From: Asterochloris sp. CNOR1
Taxonomy: Eukaryota; Chlorophyta; Trebouxiophyceae; Trebouxiales; Trebouxiaceae
Length of the DNA stretch: 64,000 bases
Assembly: GCA_963969365.1 (NCBI GenBank)
Contig: OZ017747.1
Span: 186,001-250,000 of the forward strand
Reading direction: 5' to 3'
In this document: positions 12,401-24,400 of the stretch, piece by piece
Layout: every line of letters starts with the position of its first letter
Position numbering within the stretch: the first letter of the stretch is position 1
Made by a program: the position numbers and the translations under genes
Notes under the pieces: generated by a model
What the model was told of the DNA's origin: nothing
What the model saw: the letters and a program-made list of their open reading frames with translations, nothing else
The model's database searches: none

Positions 12401-15400
12401 CTGCGATGCTGCCAGATCTGCCTGGCCTGCCATCTGGCACCTGCGCAACGGCGTCTGCTGCTCCCCGCGCTCCTGCCACAGAAGCATCTGCGGCTGATGT
12501 GCCCCCACGGAAGGGCGCTGCCTTCTGCGCAGTGCCTGACAGTACCTGGAGGCCCGCAGTCGGGACTGGAGAGTGGCCCCTCAAATGTTCCGCGCTGAAC
12601 TGTGCAGAGGCAGCGCTGCTGTCTTCGGGGTCGACAGCGCAACCGGGCACCCCTGCAGGGCGTGTGCCTGACTCTGCAGCAGCAGCTGTTTCCAGGTCAT
12701 CCCGCTGCCCAGACGCGGCCTCAGTCATGGGCACACTGTCAGTCAGGCTGACCCTTTCAGGGTCTGTGCTGTCCTGTGCGCCTTGCAGGCTGCCAGAAGG
12801 TTGACCCTCGCTGCCAGCAGCTGTGCTGCCGGGCAGACCCCCAGACAGGCGGTGCTGCATCTGCCTCGACATGACGTCCAACTGAGAGAGGCGCTCGCGC
12901 AGCAGCTGCCAGTCTGGCTCGGCGTCGCCCGGCGGACTGCAGTTGCCAGCCTCTGCCTCAGTCGCCTGCAGCAAACCAGCTGCTGTTTCGAACGCACGCA
13001 CCACATTGACAGTGGCAGGCAGTGCGACCTTACTGACATGTCAGCTCCAGCTGGCCCCTGGGGACTTTGCCTCGATCAAGAGGCCAGGCAGGTGTCTGTC
13101 CACCCCAGAGAAGCACACTGCCTCAGGACTGTACACCTCAAACACTGCAGAGCCCCTCACTGTGAAGCCTTGCCTGTCCGCAACCACTGAACTCCTGATC
13201 ATGCCTGCAGTGCTCATGTGTGCCGCCTTCAATGGCTGACAGCTGCGGTGGGAGCCCCCCTTTGCATTATGGGCATTAATCACCTCATCTATGTTGCAGC
13301 ATGTGTGCAACAGCCGCACTTTTGCTGGCTTGTCTGTTCAGAAGCCTCATGCACGTGGCCGACGCAGTGGACACATCCCAGGTGTTCAGGATCGGAGCTC
13401 ACTTGCACGGCAGGAGTGCTGGGAGCTGGAGCTGCGCTGGGCCAGGACGCCCGCACAGGTGCCGCCACAGATGAGATCTGCGCCCGAATTCGCTGTCGAC
13501 GCCCCGACCCTGACTCCAGGCTGAGCCAGTCGTCCCCTGCTGATGCCCTGACCGGCTGTGCTCCTGCTGTGCCTGCATCTGGTCCCACCTCTGGCCTCAG
13601 GGCCCCTGTGGATGCCCTGACTGGCTGTGTGGTCGTTGTGCCCACTCCTGACTCCAGTCCCAGCCAGTGCATCCCTGCTGCACCCCTGACTGGCTGAGCT
13701 TCCGCCATGCCCTCCAGTCCTAGCCTTGAGGTGCCCAAGCCAAAATTGCCTCGCCGGGCCTCAGGCTCGATTGCTAGGGCACCTGCAGTCTGCATGGTGC
13801 CTGCTGCAGATGAACCAGGCTCGCCCTGCTGCCGCCCAAGCTGGGGGTGCAGCTGGTGGCTGTTTGCTGGCTGCGCCGCTGGCTGCTGGGCGGCTGGGTG
13901 CGTGATGTCAGCCTGAAGCAGCACAATGCCAGGAGGGACTGAGTGGTGTTGTAGCAGGGACACCAATTGCTGAGCAGTGGAGCAGCAAGGACGCTTACAT
14001 GCAGGGTCGGACTTGGCACTTCTGCAGGACAGCACCACAAGCTGGGCATCTAGTAGAGGAACCACCACTTGCCAAGCAGCAGATCAGGTCGGATGCTTCC
14101 ATGTATGCAGGGAGGCTGCCATGCTGCAGGGCAGCTTCTCAAGCTGGGCATCCAGTGCCTGTGCAGGACCATTGCTTGAGATGCTAGCCAGCCTGAGCTG
14201 CTGCCTGTTGTGAAACCCCTTCTGCCTGTGGTCAGAATTACATATGTGCTACCTACTGCCCATCTGCTGGTAGTCCAGAACACAAGTTTTGCTTTGCACA
14301 CTTTGTGCTTACAGCAACAGATTGCTTGTGATCGCTTGTGAGCAATTGCTCGGCGTACCAGATGTCACCCACCTGAGGCTTCAGAAGGTTGGCAGCCTCT
14401 GCTTCCTGTTGCACGCCAACTGTTGTCAGGCCAGAATCTGTTGCCCCACGTACCACTTCACCTGCTGCACCTGCAGCACAATGCCTTGCCTGCTGGAAGG
14501 GCATGGCTGCAGGAGGAGGTTTGCACGCACTGGGGTGTCACGCATTGTCTTTCACGCACAGCGGCCGCACACTGCACAAGACACAGGATTACCATCCAGC
14601 TTTCAGGTGACTGCTTGCAGCGTACCTGCAGCTGCCAAGCTGTCTTTCAAGCCTGTGGCATGGGCCCGAGGTGGCGACGCTGGGTTGCACTCTGGCACAT
14701 CCCACCGCCGGTTGCCATCCATGAAAGCTCTGCCTGAGGGCTGCAGCTCCAGCAGGACCTGAAGGCAGCTATTTGTCATTTGTCTTGGTCAATGCAGGCA
14801 GGCTGAGTTAGCTACGAGGGCATTGGCATCGCCGGGTGTTTCATGTTCGAAATGACGTGTGCAGGCAGGGTCACTGTCCCCCTTTGGACGCTGCACCCCA
14901 GTGTTCTGGAAAACAACAACTGACTGGCAGCAAGGCACAGAAAAATTTAGCACACATTGCCAGGAATTTGAGTGTCAAGGGACCGTTGTGAGCACATCTG
15001 AGAAAGCGTGGTCAGGGACAGGCACGCATGCTGTGTGGACAGAGGCATGCCTATGGCCTCACCCTGAGGCGTACACGGGTCCCCTGCAGATGCGCAGCAG
15101 TTGGATGGACGACTATGTAGGTCCCACTGTGCCATCTGCTGGAGCCCTGCTGGGCGTCAGCCCTGCAGCGTTGAAAAACCTTGTCACACTGCACCTCACT
15201 GGATTCAGGCTAGGGGTGGGCATGATGAGACTGCCGGCTGCACAAGTCAGCAAGACAAACCCTGGTGCAGCCCTGATATGGATCTGCCCTGAAGGAGGAG
15301 AGCGCCCATGCTACAAAGAATCGGCCGACACTAAGCTGAAAGCAGTAATCATCAGTTTTTCTACAGCAGAATGACAAACAAAGCCCTCTTTGCTGTGACA

Positions 15401-18400
15401 ACTGCCAGGTCACACTTGGGCCATGACTCAACGCCTGGTTGGCAGCCCTGCCTGGCCACGCCATGCTGCTGATTCGTGCTCAACCAGCTGAACCCTGGGA
15501 CTTGGCTTCTGAGGCGCACCTGTCAACCAGTAGACTGGAGAGATGAATCTCTGCAGAACCGACAAAAATGGCTGGGGTTCCAGCTGTGCCGTCTGCACCA
15601 CTGCAGCTGCTGCGCCGCCTGCTGCTGGTGCTGCTCTCTTGCTTGTACACACTGACTAGAAGTGGGTACAGCTGAATGGCTCTCACAAGCGATGCATCAG
15701 CACTGACCTGCAAGGCACTCAGTGCATGTCAGCATGCAGGACCCCACAGATGGGGCAACGCCTCTCACCTACAGAAATTAGGATGCAAGTGGGCCCTCCT
15801 TAATTGCCAAGAAAAGCATTAAACACAAACCACTGACACGTGCTGGCTAATGTGCTGGCCAACCCAGTGAGGGCCTGAATGACATCATATCACCTTGCAG
15901 CAGCCCAAGCTGTTTGACAGCACACCATGATTCATGCAAACAGCTGCTGGAGTCCACTGCAGCATGCAGAGAATGCCAGGCAAATCCGCAGCGTCTAATT
16001 GGATGATGCACTGATGTGCAAATGCGCTGACAGGCGCTAAGGGTCATGCTTCCCAGGCTTAAGGACAGCAGATAGTTTGCTGTACACCATGTGTGGGGCG
16101 GAATCTGATGTTTTTAGGAAACAAACTGATCTGGCTGGTGGCCCCACTCAAGGCACTCTGAAGTATGCAGTTGTAGGGGTGCCAGCCAGAAATGCATTCA
16201 AGCACCAGGAGCTCGCCAAGTGGGATGCTGCAGTGGTGCAGCGGCGCCCGCCACTAATTCCTCTGCAGCAGCGGCGCCATGCTGTGCGCACTGGCAGCTG
16301 CAGCTGCAGCCTGCCCGCTGGTGCAAGGGTGCCAGCCAGGAAATGCGTGAAATTATCAAGAGCTCACCCAGTGGACGCTGCAGTGGTCCAGTGGCGCCCG
16401 CCACTGGGTGCTCTGCAGCAGCTGCCCTGTGCTGTGCATGCTCGCAGCTGCAGCCGCAGCTGGCTTGCTGGCGGTGCGCTCCAGGCTTGTGCTGCCGGGG
16501 AGCCTGCAGGCACAGCGAGACAATCCCATGAGTAAGGGATGGCTGGCCTGTCATAAACAATCCTCCGCATGGCATCTCTCCACCTTGCTCTCACAGTGCA
16601 GAACAGAACTGCAGAAACAGGCATGGTCAGCTCTTCCAAGTCACCCAATAACCCTGGCCTGCAAGCCGATTTTGGTGGTGTAAGGCAGGAATGTTCCTTG
16701 CATTGCGGATGAATTGCTGCCAGTCCTTGAGCATGCTCCACGTCTCAGAGGCTGGCAGGCAGCTGCATGAATGCTCAAACTCTGTCAGTGTGGCAGACGA
16801 ACAAGTTCCAGGTTGTATGGGCCTGCTCCTTGGGCCTCAATTGCCTTCCTGCTGTGCGTCCTGTCCAGAAGGCGATATCAGGGCAACTCAATCAGCGCGT
16901 TTTGATCTTTGAACATACCTGAAGGTGGCGTGGTAGGCGGCCGCACGCGGCCGCTCCGTGCTGCTGCTAGGCCCTGTAGCTGAGCCCAGCAGCACCTCCT
17001 GGACGTACACTGTGGCCCGTGCCTGCTGGCCCGTCATGCCTTGGTCTGCTGCCCGCAGGACTGGGCGGCTCAGCGGGGAAGCATCTGGCGGCACTAGGGC
17101 CGCCAGCTGTGGGTCGACCTCAAAAGCTGCCCTGCAGACGCATCAGGCAGGCCTCAGGCGCATGAAGCGCCCTGTTGAGACGGTGGGGAAAGAGAGGTGG
17201 AGGCAGCAGTGGTGGAGGCAGCAGTGGTGGAGGCAGCAGTAGCACTGGCAGTTGCGAGGCGGCCTCCAGGGCTGCCCTGTACACACATCAGACCGGCGTC
17301 AGGGGTGCTGCTTGTCGCTGATGACCCTGCGTCATCAGGGCTGCAAGCTGCAGGCCACTCTCATTGGCTGCCCTGTACACAACTGTTTTCAAGCATCTCC
17401 CTTGTCCCAAACAGGGCCATGTACGGCAAGAGTGCCAGTGGAGTTTGGTAGAGGCCAGCCCTGTCTGTCAGTAGCATACATGTAAGTTGTTTCAGGACTG
17501 GACTGTCACAGATCTAGAGTCAGCAGTCTGGCAAGGGGCTGTCTGCGAGTGAGCCGGCAGGTGGACGGCCTCAATGTTTACCAGAATGTGAGGCCCTCTG
17601 TGTGCCATGCTGTCAGGATTGACCACAAGGCAGCAGTGCATCTCTGCTGCAGATACTGGGGGCAGCAACAATTGTAAGCAGCCTGGCGCACAGCAACAAG
17701 ATCATTTGGCCAACAACAGAGCAGATCAATCAAAAGCAGAGTGCAGTGTTCACCCCTGCCAAGGGCGTCCACACAGCAGCCTAGTTACCTGGCTGAGTGA
17801 GCACCGCCTGCCATGAAGTGGCCATCCAGCTGGGTTATGTAGACAGCCACCTGCACTGCTCCAGCAGGCTCCCCACGCCGAGACTTGAGGCCCAGCCAGC
17901 ACCTCAGTCCCTGCAGCAGTTGCCAAGCCTCCTTGCAAGCGTTGGACAGCTCTGGCTGCGCTGTGCTGCGCTGCTGCACCTCCAGCTGCTTTTCAAGGGG
18001 TGCTTGTCAACTGAGCTGCCATGGAGAGACCTGATTCTTGTTGCCCTAAAGAGACCAACAGATACAACAGATGATTGCTTTGCAGAATTGTTCCAGGTTG
18101 CTGCTGCATACAGCCCATGCCTGATGCAGGTGACTTGCTTTGGCCAGGATCTACGTAGGGAGTCTACAAGCTTACATGCCCCAGCAAGGCCATCTTCCTA
18201 AACCTGGAGCTTGTGCTGAGGGCCTGGGCTGTGGCCTCTCAGTAACAGGCTGCACAGCTGCACCATGATGTTCCACAGAGGCAGTACTCTGCCGATGATG
18301 GCGCTTAGGCATGCAGCCATGAGCCCTGTGGCCCTCTAGAACAGCTCCGGCACAAACAGATGCTTGCCATGTGCAAAGAGGCCTGCATTTCAACCTGTGG

Positions 18401-21400
18401 CCTGTTGGGGACGCTGATTTGAGCCACATGCAGACAGGTGCAGGCAGGCACACCCCCTTAGCAGCCTTTTGAGCACACATCCTGCACATCAACAGGTCCA
18501 TGCAGACGGTTGCCCACCTGTGGCCTGTTGACAACAGCCAACACTTGCCCACCTAACACCTGTGAGGACAACCGATACTTGCCAACAATGGCCTGTTCTA
18601 GACTTCAGACACCTGCCCACCTGTGGCCTGTTAAGGACCGTCCCCAGTGGGGCTGATGCACTCCCCAAAAAGACGTCCCTGGGCAGCCCAGGCCCCTCTG
18701 CAGGCCGCCCCTTGGACCCCTGTGACAGCGCTGCTGCCACTGCCTGTGAGCGTGGGCAGTGGTGCCACACCTCCAGGCACAGCGTCTGCAGCAGCAGGTG
18801 CACGAAACACTCAGGCTGGTGGCTCTGGCGGTGCTTTCTGTTCTGCTATTGCCGTCAGGCAACGATGTGTGTTTTAGACACTGCGAGGCAAAGTGTCGGC
18901 AGCCAGATCAGTCAACATGTCAGCAATTGAAGGAGGAAGGCCTATAGGATGCATGACAAACCTCTAGCACACCCGGCCATGGGTTTGATTTACGCCTCGA
19001 CCATCAACTCACTACTCACTGAGCCTGCCTCCAGCACTGTCTGCAGGCCCCCAGCACCTTGGTACATACACCAGCAATGCGCAGTCTACCTGTCTCAACC
19101 ATATCCCACCAAAAAGCAGAGCACAGGATGTACCTCACCAGCAGCTCCGGGCATTATCTGCACATCTCCAAGCTGCATGTGCCAAACACCAATCCAGTGG
19201 TTGTGGCTGAACCCTTATGGCATCCAGCACTGTTTGCAGCTGCCGGCAGTAGTGGCACAAGCAGCAGTAGGCGCAAAGCCAAGGGATCACGTGCAGGCAT
19301 CTCTTGCAAGCAGCCACTGCGGCTGCTCTGCAGCCCAGGACGACACAAACATGGGGCTGATTGTGGGGCCACAGCTGAGATGAAACCATCTGGCATGCAG
19401 CACTAGCTGCAGGCCTCTGGCTTTGAGCACAACCTGCCCAGCGCATCCACACATGCCGCACCTGAGTGGTAAAGGCTCGGACCATCCTGGCATCCAGCAC
19501 CGTCTGCAGCCGCCGGCAGTGGTGATACTCAGGGCAGAAGGTCTGTGCCTGGAAGGGCGTCTTCAACGGAGGCACAGCTGCCTCCAGGACGGGGTCAGAA
19601 GGGAAGAGGGACAGCTCCACGAATGCGTGGGGGCCTACCTGGCGCGCCCGGCTTAAGAGGGGGCTGCCTGCAGTCCACATGCGCGAGGGAATGTGTTCAG
19701 AGGGGACAGGTTCCCCAGCTATGACAAATCCTGATCTGCTGCATATGACTCTGGAGGGGTGCTGCCTGCAGGGCACATGCCGGCAGTTCTGCTATCATCA
19801 ATTGAGTTTGTTGTGAGATAGCTGCTGCCTGCGGCGCTTAGGGTCCAGCATGGAACCCTTGCAGACCAAATGCGACGGGCACCTCTACAATGTGGTAGAG
19901 CTGCTGGTGATGAGCGGGAGAACGAGCAGGTGCTGCCTCAGACTGCAATGCTTTGTGCAGTCCGGCTTGCTGCAGTGTGTATGCTTCAGCTCTGCGGCAG
20001 CCTTATGAAGGACACCTCACACTGGCTGGCAGCTTGCTGCTCAAGCGCACCGCACTGACATCACAGGAAGGGCTCCAATGTGTGTGCTGCCCAGCCAGCT
20101 GCTACAATTCACGCAAGCAGCCCTGGCCTTTGCCTCACCTCCTCCCAACCATAGGGCAGCCTCATCGACTGCTGCCAGTAGGCCACATGCCCTCACAACC
20201 TCGACGCAGATGGTCGCCGGCAGCGGGGCCACAGGCAGCTCCAGCGGCAACACTGCAGCCAGACAAGATTGGTTGATCTGGGAACACCCCAGCACAGTGG
20301 GCACTGCAACTGAGCAGCCAGGCTTAGCCCATAGTGGGGGCACATGTAGTTGGAGCAGCACCTAACCGCAGCTGGCGCAGCAACTGAACGGCCAACAACT
20401 CAGACCGGCTCATGGCTGTGCTTGAGCAGCGCCTGAGACCTCCTGGTGCCGCTTCTGAGTGGTCACTGCATGTGTTGCCGGTGTGCAGCAATGGATGCAG
20501 ACCTGGACTGCCAATGCCTGCTGACATGATTCGTTCTAGGCACTCTGCTGATGCCAGACATGCAGCGTTTATCATAAATGCATTTGCAGCAGGCACATCT
20601 GACCTGCTGCTGCCTGGGCTGCATCAGCAGCAGCATCCGACTCAGACTCAGTTTCAGATTCCTGAAGCTCCTGCTGGCCCAGCTTGGCGGTGTCACTAAC
20701 AGGCGGGAGCACACAGACTGACAGCAGCACAGAGCCAACATCGGTGCTGCTGAAGAGGTCCCAAATCTGATGATGCCCTGCATGAAGTGCAAGTGCTGTG
20801 TCAGCAACACCATTTGCTAATGCTGGCAGCTCAGGTGCGAGCCAGGGCTGCCAGCAGGCTGTCACAACGAGGCTGCACACCCAACGCCTTTGTGCAAAGG
20901 GGAACAACAGCATCTGGTACTGCTTGTAGCTCAAGCACAAGCCAGAGCCACCAGCAAGCTGCCATAAGCACGTTGTACAGCCTAACAGCTGCCTGCTGAA
21001 GGGAGGGGTCACTTGCATGTTGCACAGCGTGGCAGCACCTTCGCACATCGGAGCGCCATTGTCTGCTCCAGACAGGGCCTCGCAGAGCTTATGCTGCTCC
21101 AGATGGAGTCTGACTATGCCAACCAGGGTGCTGTTCACCCCCTCCTCTTGCCAGACCTGTAGACAAGCAAGCGGTCACCGGTCAGGTTGCCAGCAGGTGC
21201 ACCTCTGTTCATTGCTACACACACAAAGAAGATTTGCACTCTGGCCAGAATGCCCAGGCAAAGTAGTTTTCGCACCCTATAATGACAAGCAATTCAAGTG
21301 TGCTGCCTCATGCTGACTGCCGGTCCAGGGTCATGACTGTGCCAATCAAGTCACTGATTCATTTAGGGCGGCATTCCACACAGCCAAAGCGGGCACCAAG

Positions 21401-24400
21401 GTCACCAGCTGGGTTGTGGCAGTGCATGCCCCACCTCCAGGATGCAGGTGACTGTGGACTGTGGCGCCAGCGCAGTGCTCGGCCTGCTCAGCTGCGCAGG
21501 AATTGCAGCGGGCAGCATCGCGGGCAGGCCATGTAGGGCCTCAGAATCGCCCTTCGTCCACAGTGCAGCTGTGCTGTCAGGCTGCCCTTGAAGCAGGGCT
21601 TTGAGCACTAGCTGGAGCTTGGCTCTACAGGCAGGCAAGTGGCCATAGTCTTGACACTCAAGTGAACATAGCCCATTGTACTCTTTGAGGCACTAATTCT
21701 TATAGATGCCAGACATGCAGCCCCTGAGTGACACACACAAAGCCGGAGTATGAAGCTGCCAGCAGAACACCACATCAACCATGAGCACCTGCCACAGAGG
21801 CCCTTGAGGGGCTGCACAGCCAGCACAGTGAGCTGCAGCCGACCAGCAGCTGGCTCACTGTCAGCAGTGGCCCCAGCCGCTGAGCTGTGCGGCACCACTC
21901 CTGAGCCTGTCTCCCCAGGCTCAGCAGCTGCAGGCAACTCGGCTTCTGGGTTTCCAGCATTGCTGTGCCTGCTTGACGAGGCCCCTCCAGCTGCTGCCCC
22001 CACATCTGTTGCTGCTGCCAGCTGCTGGGGCGGTGGGGACGCCTCCTGCCCAGCAGGCAGCTGTGGCTGAGACTGATGCAGAGGCTCTGGGGCTGTCTCC
22101 AGCTGAGGAGCGCTGTCCCCTGAGGCGGCCTGTGCCACTGCCGGCAGCGGGTGGGGAGCACCAACACTGCCTTCGCCAGGAGCCTCCGCCTGGGGGACTG
22201 CCTGGAGTGACTGTCGAGCCTGCAGGCAAAGCAGGTCAGCCCGTGGCCCAGCAGCAACCTGCAGGCTGGAGGCACACCTGTCCGCAGAATTGTGGCAATG
22301 CTGCCTGCATGCGTTTCATTGGACGCATGACCAGCCTCTGATGCATCTGCACACCCTCACACAGCGACAGCCTCTGATGCTGCGCATACCCTTGCGCCAG
22401 CCCAGCACCAAATACAGCCCACCATTGGCTTGACATGTGTGCACGCAGCAGAGCGATTTGCATGGTTTCACAGAGCCATAGGTTTGTGAGCCACCCGTCC
22501 ATGCGCGCAGGGGAGCAGCAGAGTCCACTGGAACAGGAAGCCAGCATGTGCTGCTGCTCAGCCTCACCTCTGACAACAGCACGCTCTGGACCACTGCCTC
22601 TGGGTCAGAGGTCTCTGACCACCCATCTTGTTCAGCAGCAGCCCCAGCCCCAGCACCTGCACTGCGCCTTTCCAAGCCAGGCAGCGTCGCCATGACCAAT
22701 GGCTGCTGCAGGGGCCCTGGCGGCAGCAGCGGCCAAGTGGAGCCAGACAGCTGCTCCAGGCTGCCAGCTGGGCCATGTCCCGCAGTGCTATCCTCCAGGC
22801 TGGCTGTCAGGGAAAGGCCAGAGTGCAGGGCAGCCAGCTGGACAGGCGTCAGCGAGCTCCCTCCCAAGCCAGCCAGGCCGAGTGGCAGGAGGGCATCTAC
22901 AGGGCTGGCCGCTGAGAATGGGACAGCCGATGCCAAAACAGGGTGCCTGCCAAGGTGCCTGCAGGCATGAAAGACCAACATGATGAGATGTAAAGCGTTT
23001 GGCTGCAACATGCAGTTAAGATGGTCTCTCACACAACAATAATGTTGTGTTTGCCGCACCCTGGCAAAAGGCTGGTGCTTCTGCTGGCAGAGCAGCTGTG
23101 CCAGGCATACTCGGACGGATGCAACACGGTCACCACATGAGCAGCAGGTGGCAACAGGATCACCAAATCTACAGAATATGTTGCTGACATCCTCACCTCT
23201 GCCAGTCCAATGGCGCCTGCTCAGCAGCTGCCCTGTCAAGCATGAGCCTGAGCCTCTCTGCACGGACAATGAGCTGCTGAAGGGTGTCTCCATCACTGTC
23301 CGCCTTGTGAGGCATGGGCGCTGCTGGCAGCGATGGCAGCAGCGTCACCTGCTGATGCCCACTCCACGACACACCACTTTCTTCTGTGCTGGTCCCCCAG
23401 GGCTCTCGGGGAGCCCCCGCTGAGCTGTGCCAGCTAGCAGGCTGAGCTGCGGCTGTAATGGCTGCAGAATCATGCACCAGGGCAACGCTGGTCACCGCAG
23501 GCAACTGCGGGGTTGAGACTGGGGCGACACCGAGGGGGGTGATATTTGGCGGCATGGATGAAGCCTGAGGTTGTTGGCCTGGAGCTGGGGCGCCACCCCA
23601 CTGAGCCTGTGTGTGCACCGCAGCGGCTTGGGGGGTGGGCTGCGTCAAGGAGCCGTCGGCCAGCGGCATGCCTGATTGCAATGCTGCCCGAGGCCCCCTG
23701 GTGGAGTGGGATGCCGCACCCCCTGCAGGCGCAGCACTTGCATGCACCAGATCAACTGCCGGTGGTGGCATGCCAGCAGCAGGACCCTGCCCTGCCTGCC
23801 GCTTCTCGACACCCCAAGCCTCCTCCTGCGGCTGCCTGTTCATGGCCAGCTTTGGCTCTGCGTCTGGCACTGCCTGATTGTGCTGCTGAGGTTCTGCATG
23901 TGCAGCAGGCCCTGGTGGCGCCTGCTGCAGCGCCTGATCTGCAGCCTGGGGATCTGGAGCATCTGCTGCAGGCAGCCCAGTCTGTCCTATGCCGCTGTGC
24001 TGGGCAGGCAGCTCAGCAGGCAGCATGTACCGAGGCAGCATCTGCTGGGGCAGCCGGCTGTGCTCACTGCCAGCAGACGGTACCAGCATGCCATGCCTCT
24101 CTGGCTGCCATGATGTGCTAGAAGCAGCAGCAGGCACTGCAGCTGCTTCTGCGTCCACATGCCAAGCACTGGTGCTGACGTCGCCGCTGTAAGGTCCCCC
24201 AGTCCCAACTCCTTGCGCATGCAGCTGGAGACTGGGATGCAGTGGCTGAAAAGCCAGGCCTGGCGCCCCCTGCCAGCTGCTAGGCCTGGCTGCTGATGGC
24301 TGGCCCGGAGCACCGCCGTCCCCGTTTTCCCTGGCGGATGCTGAGGCATCAACACTGCAGGCAAAGTGAAGGAGGTTCTCTGGCAAGGTGTAGGCGCATA

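Noticed and set aside
20572-21138. A single long minus-strand exon in C2CD3
   Set aside because: The stretch between 21017 and 20781 reads as low-quality hydrophobic sequence. Two exons with an intron give the expected C2 strands on each side.
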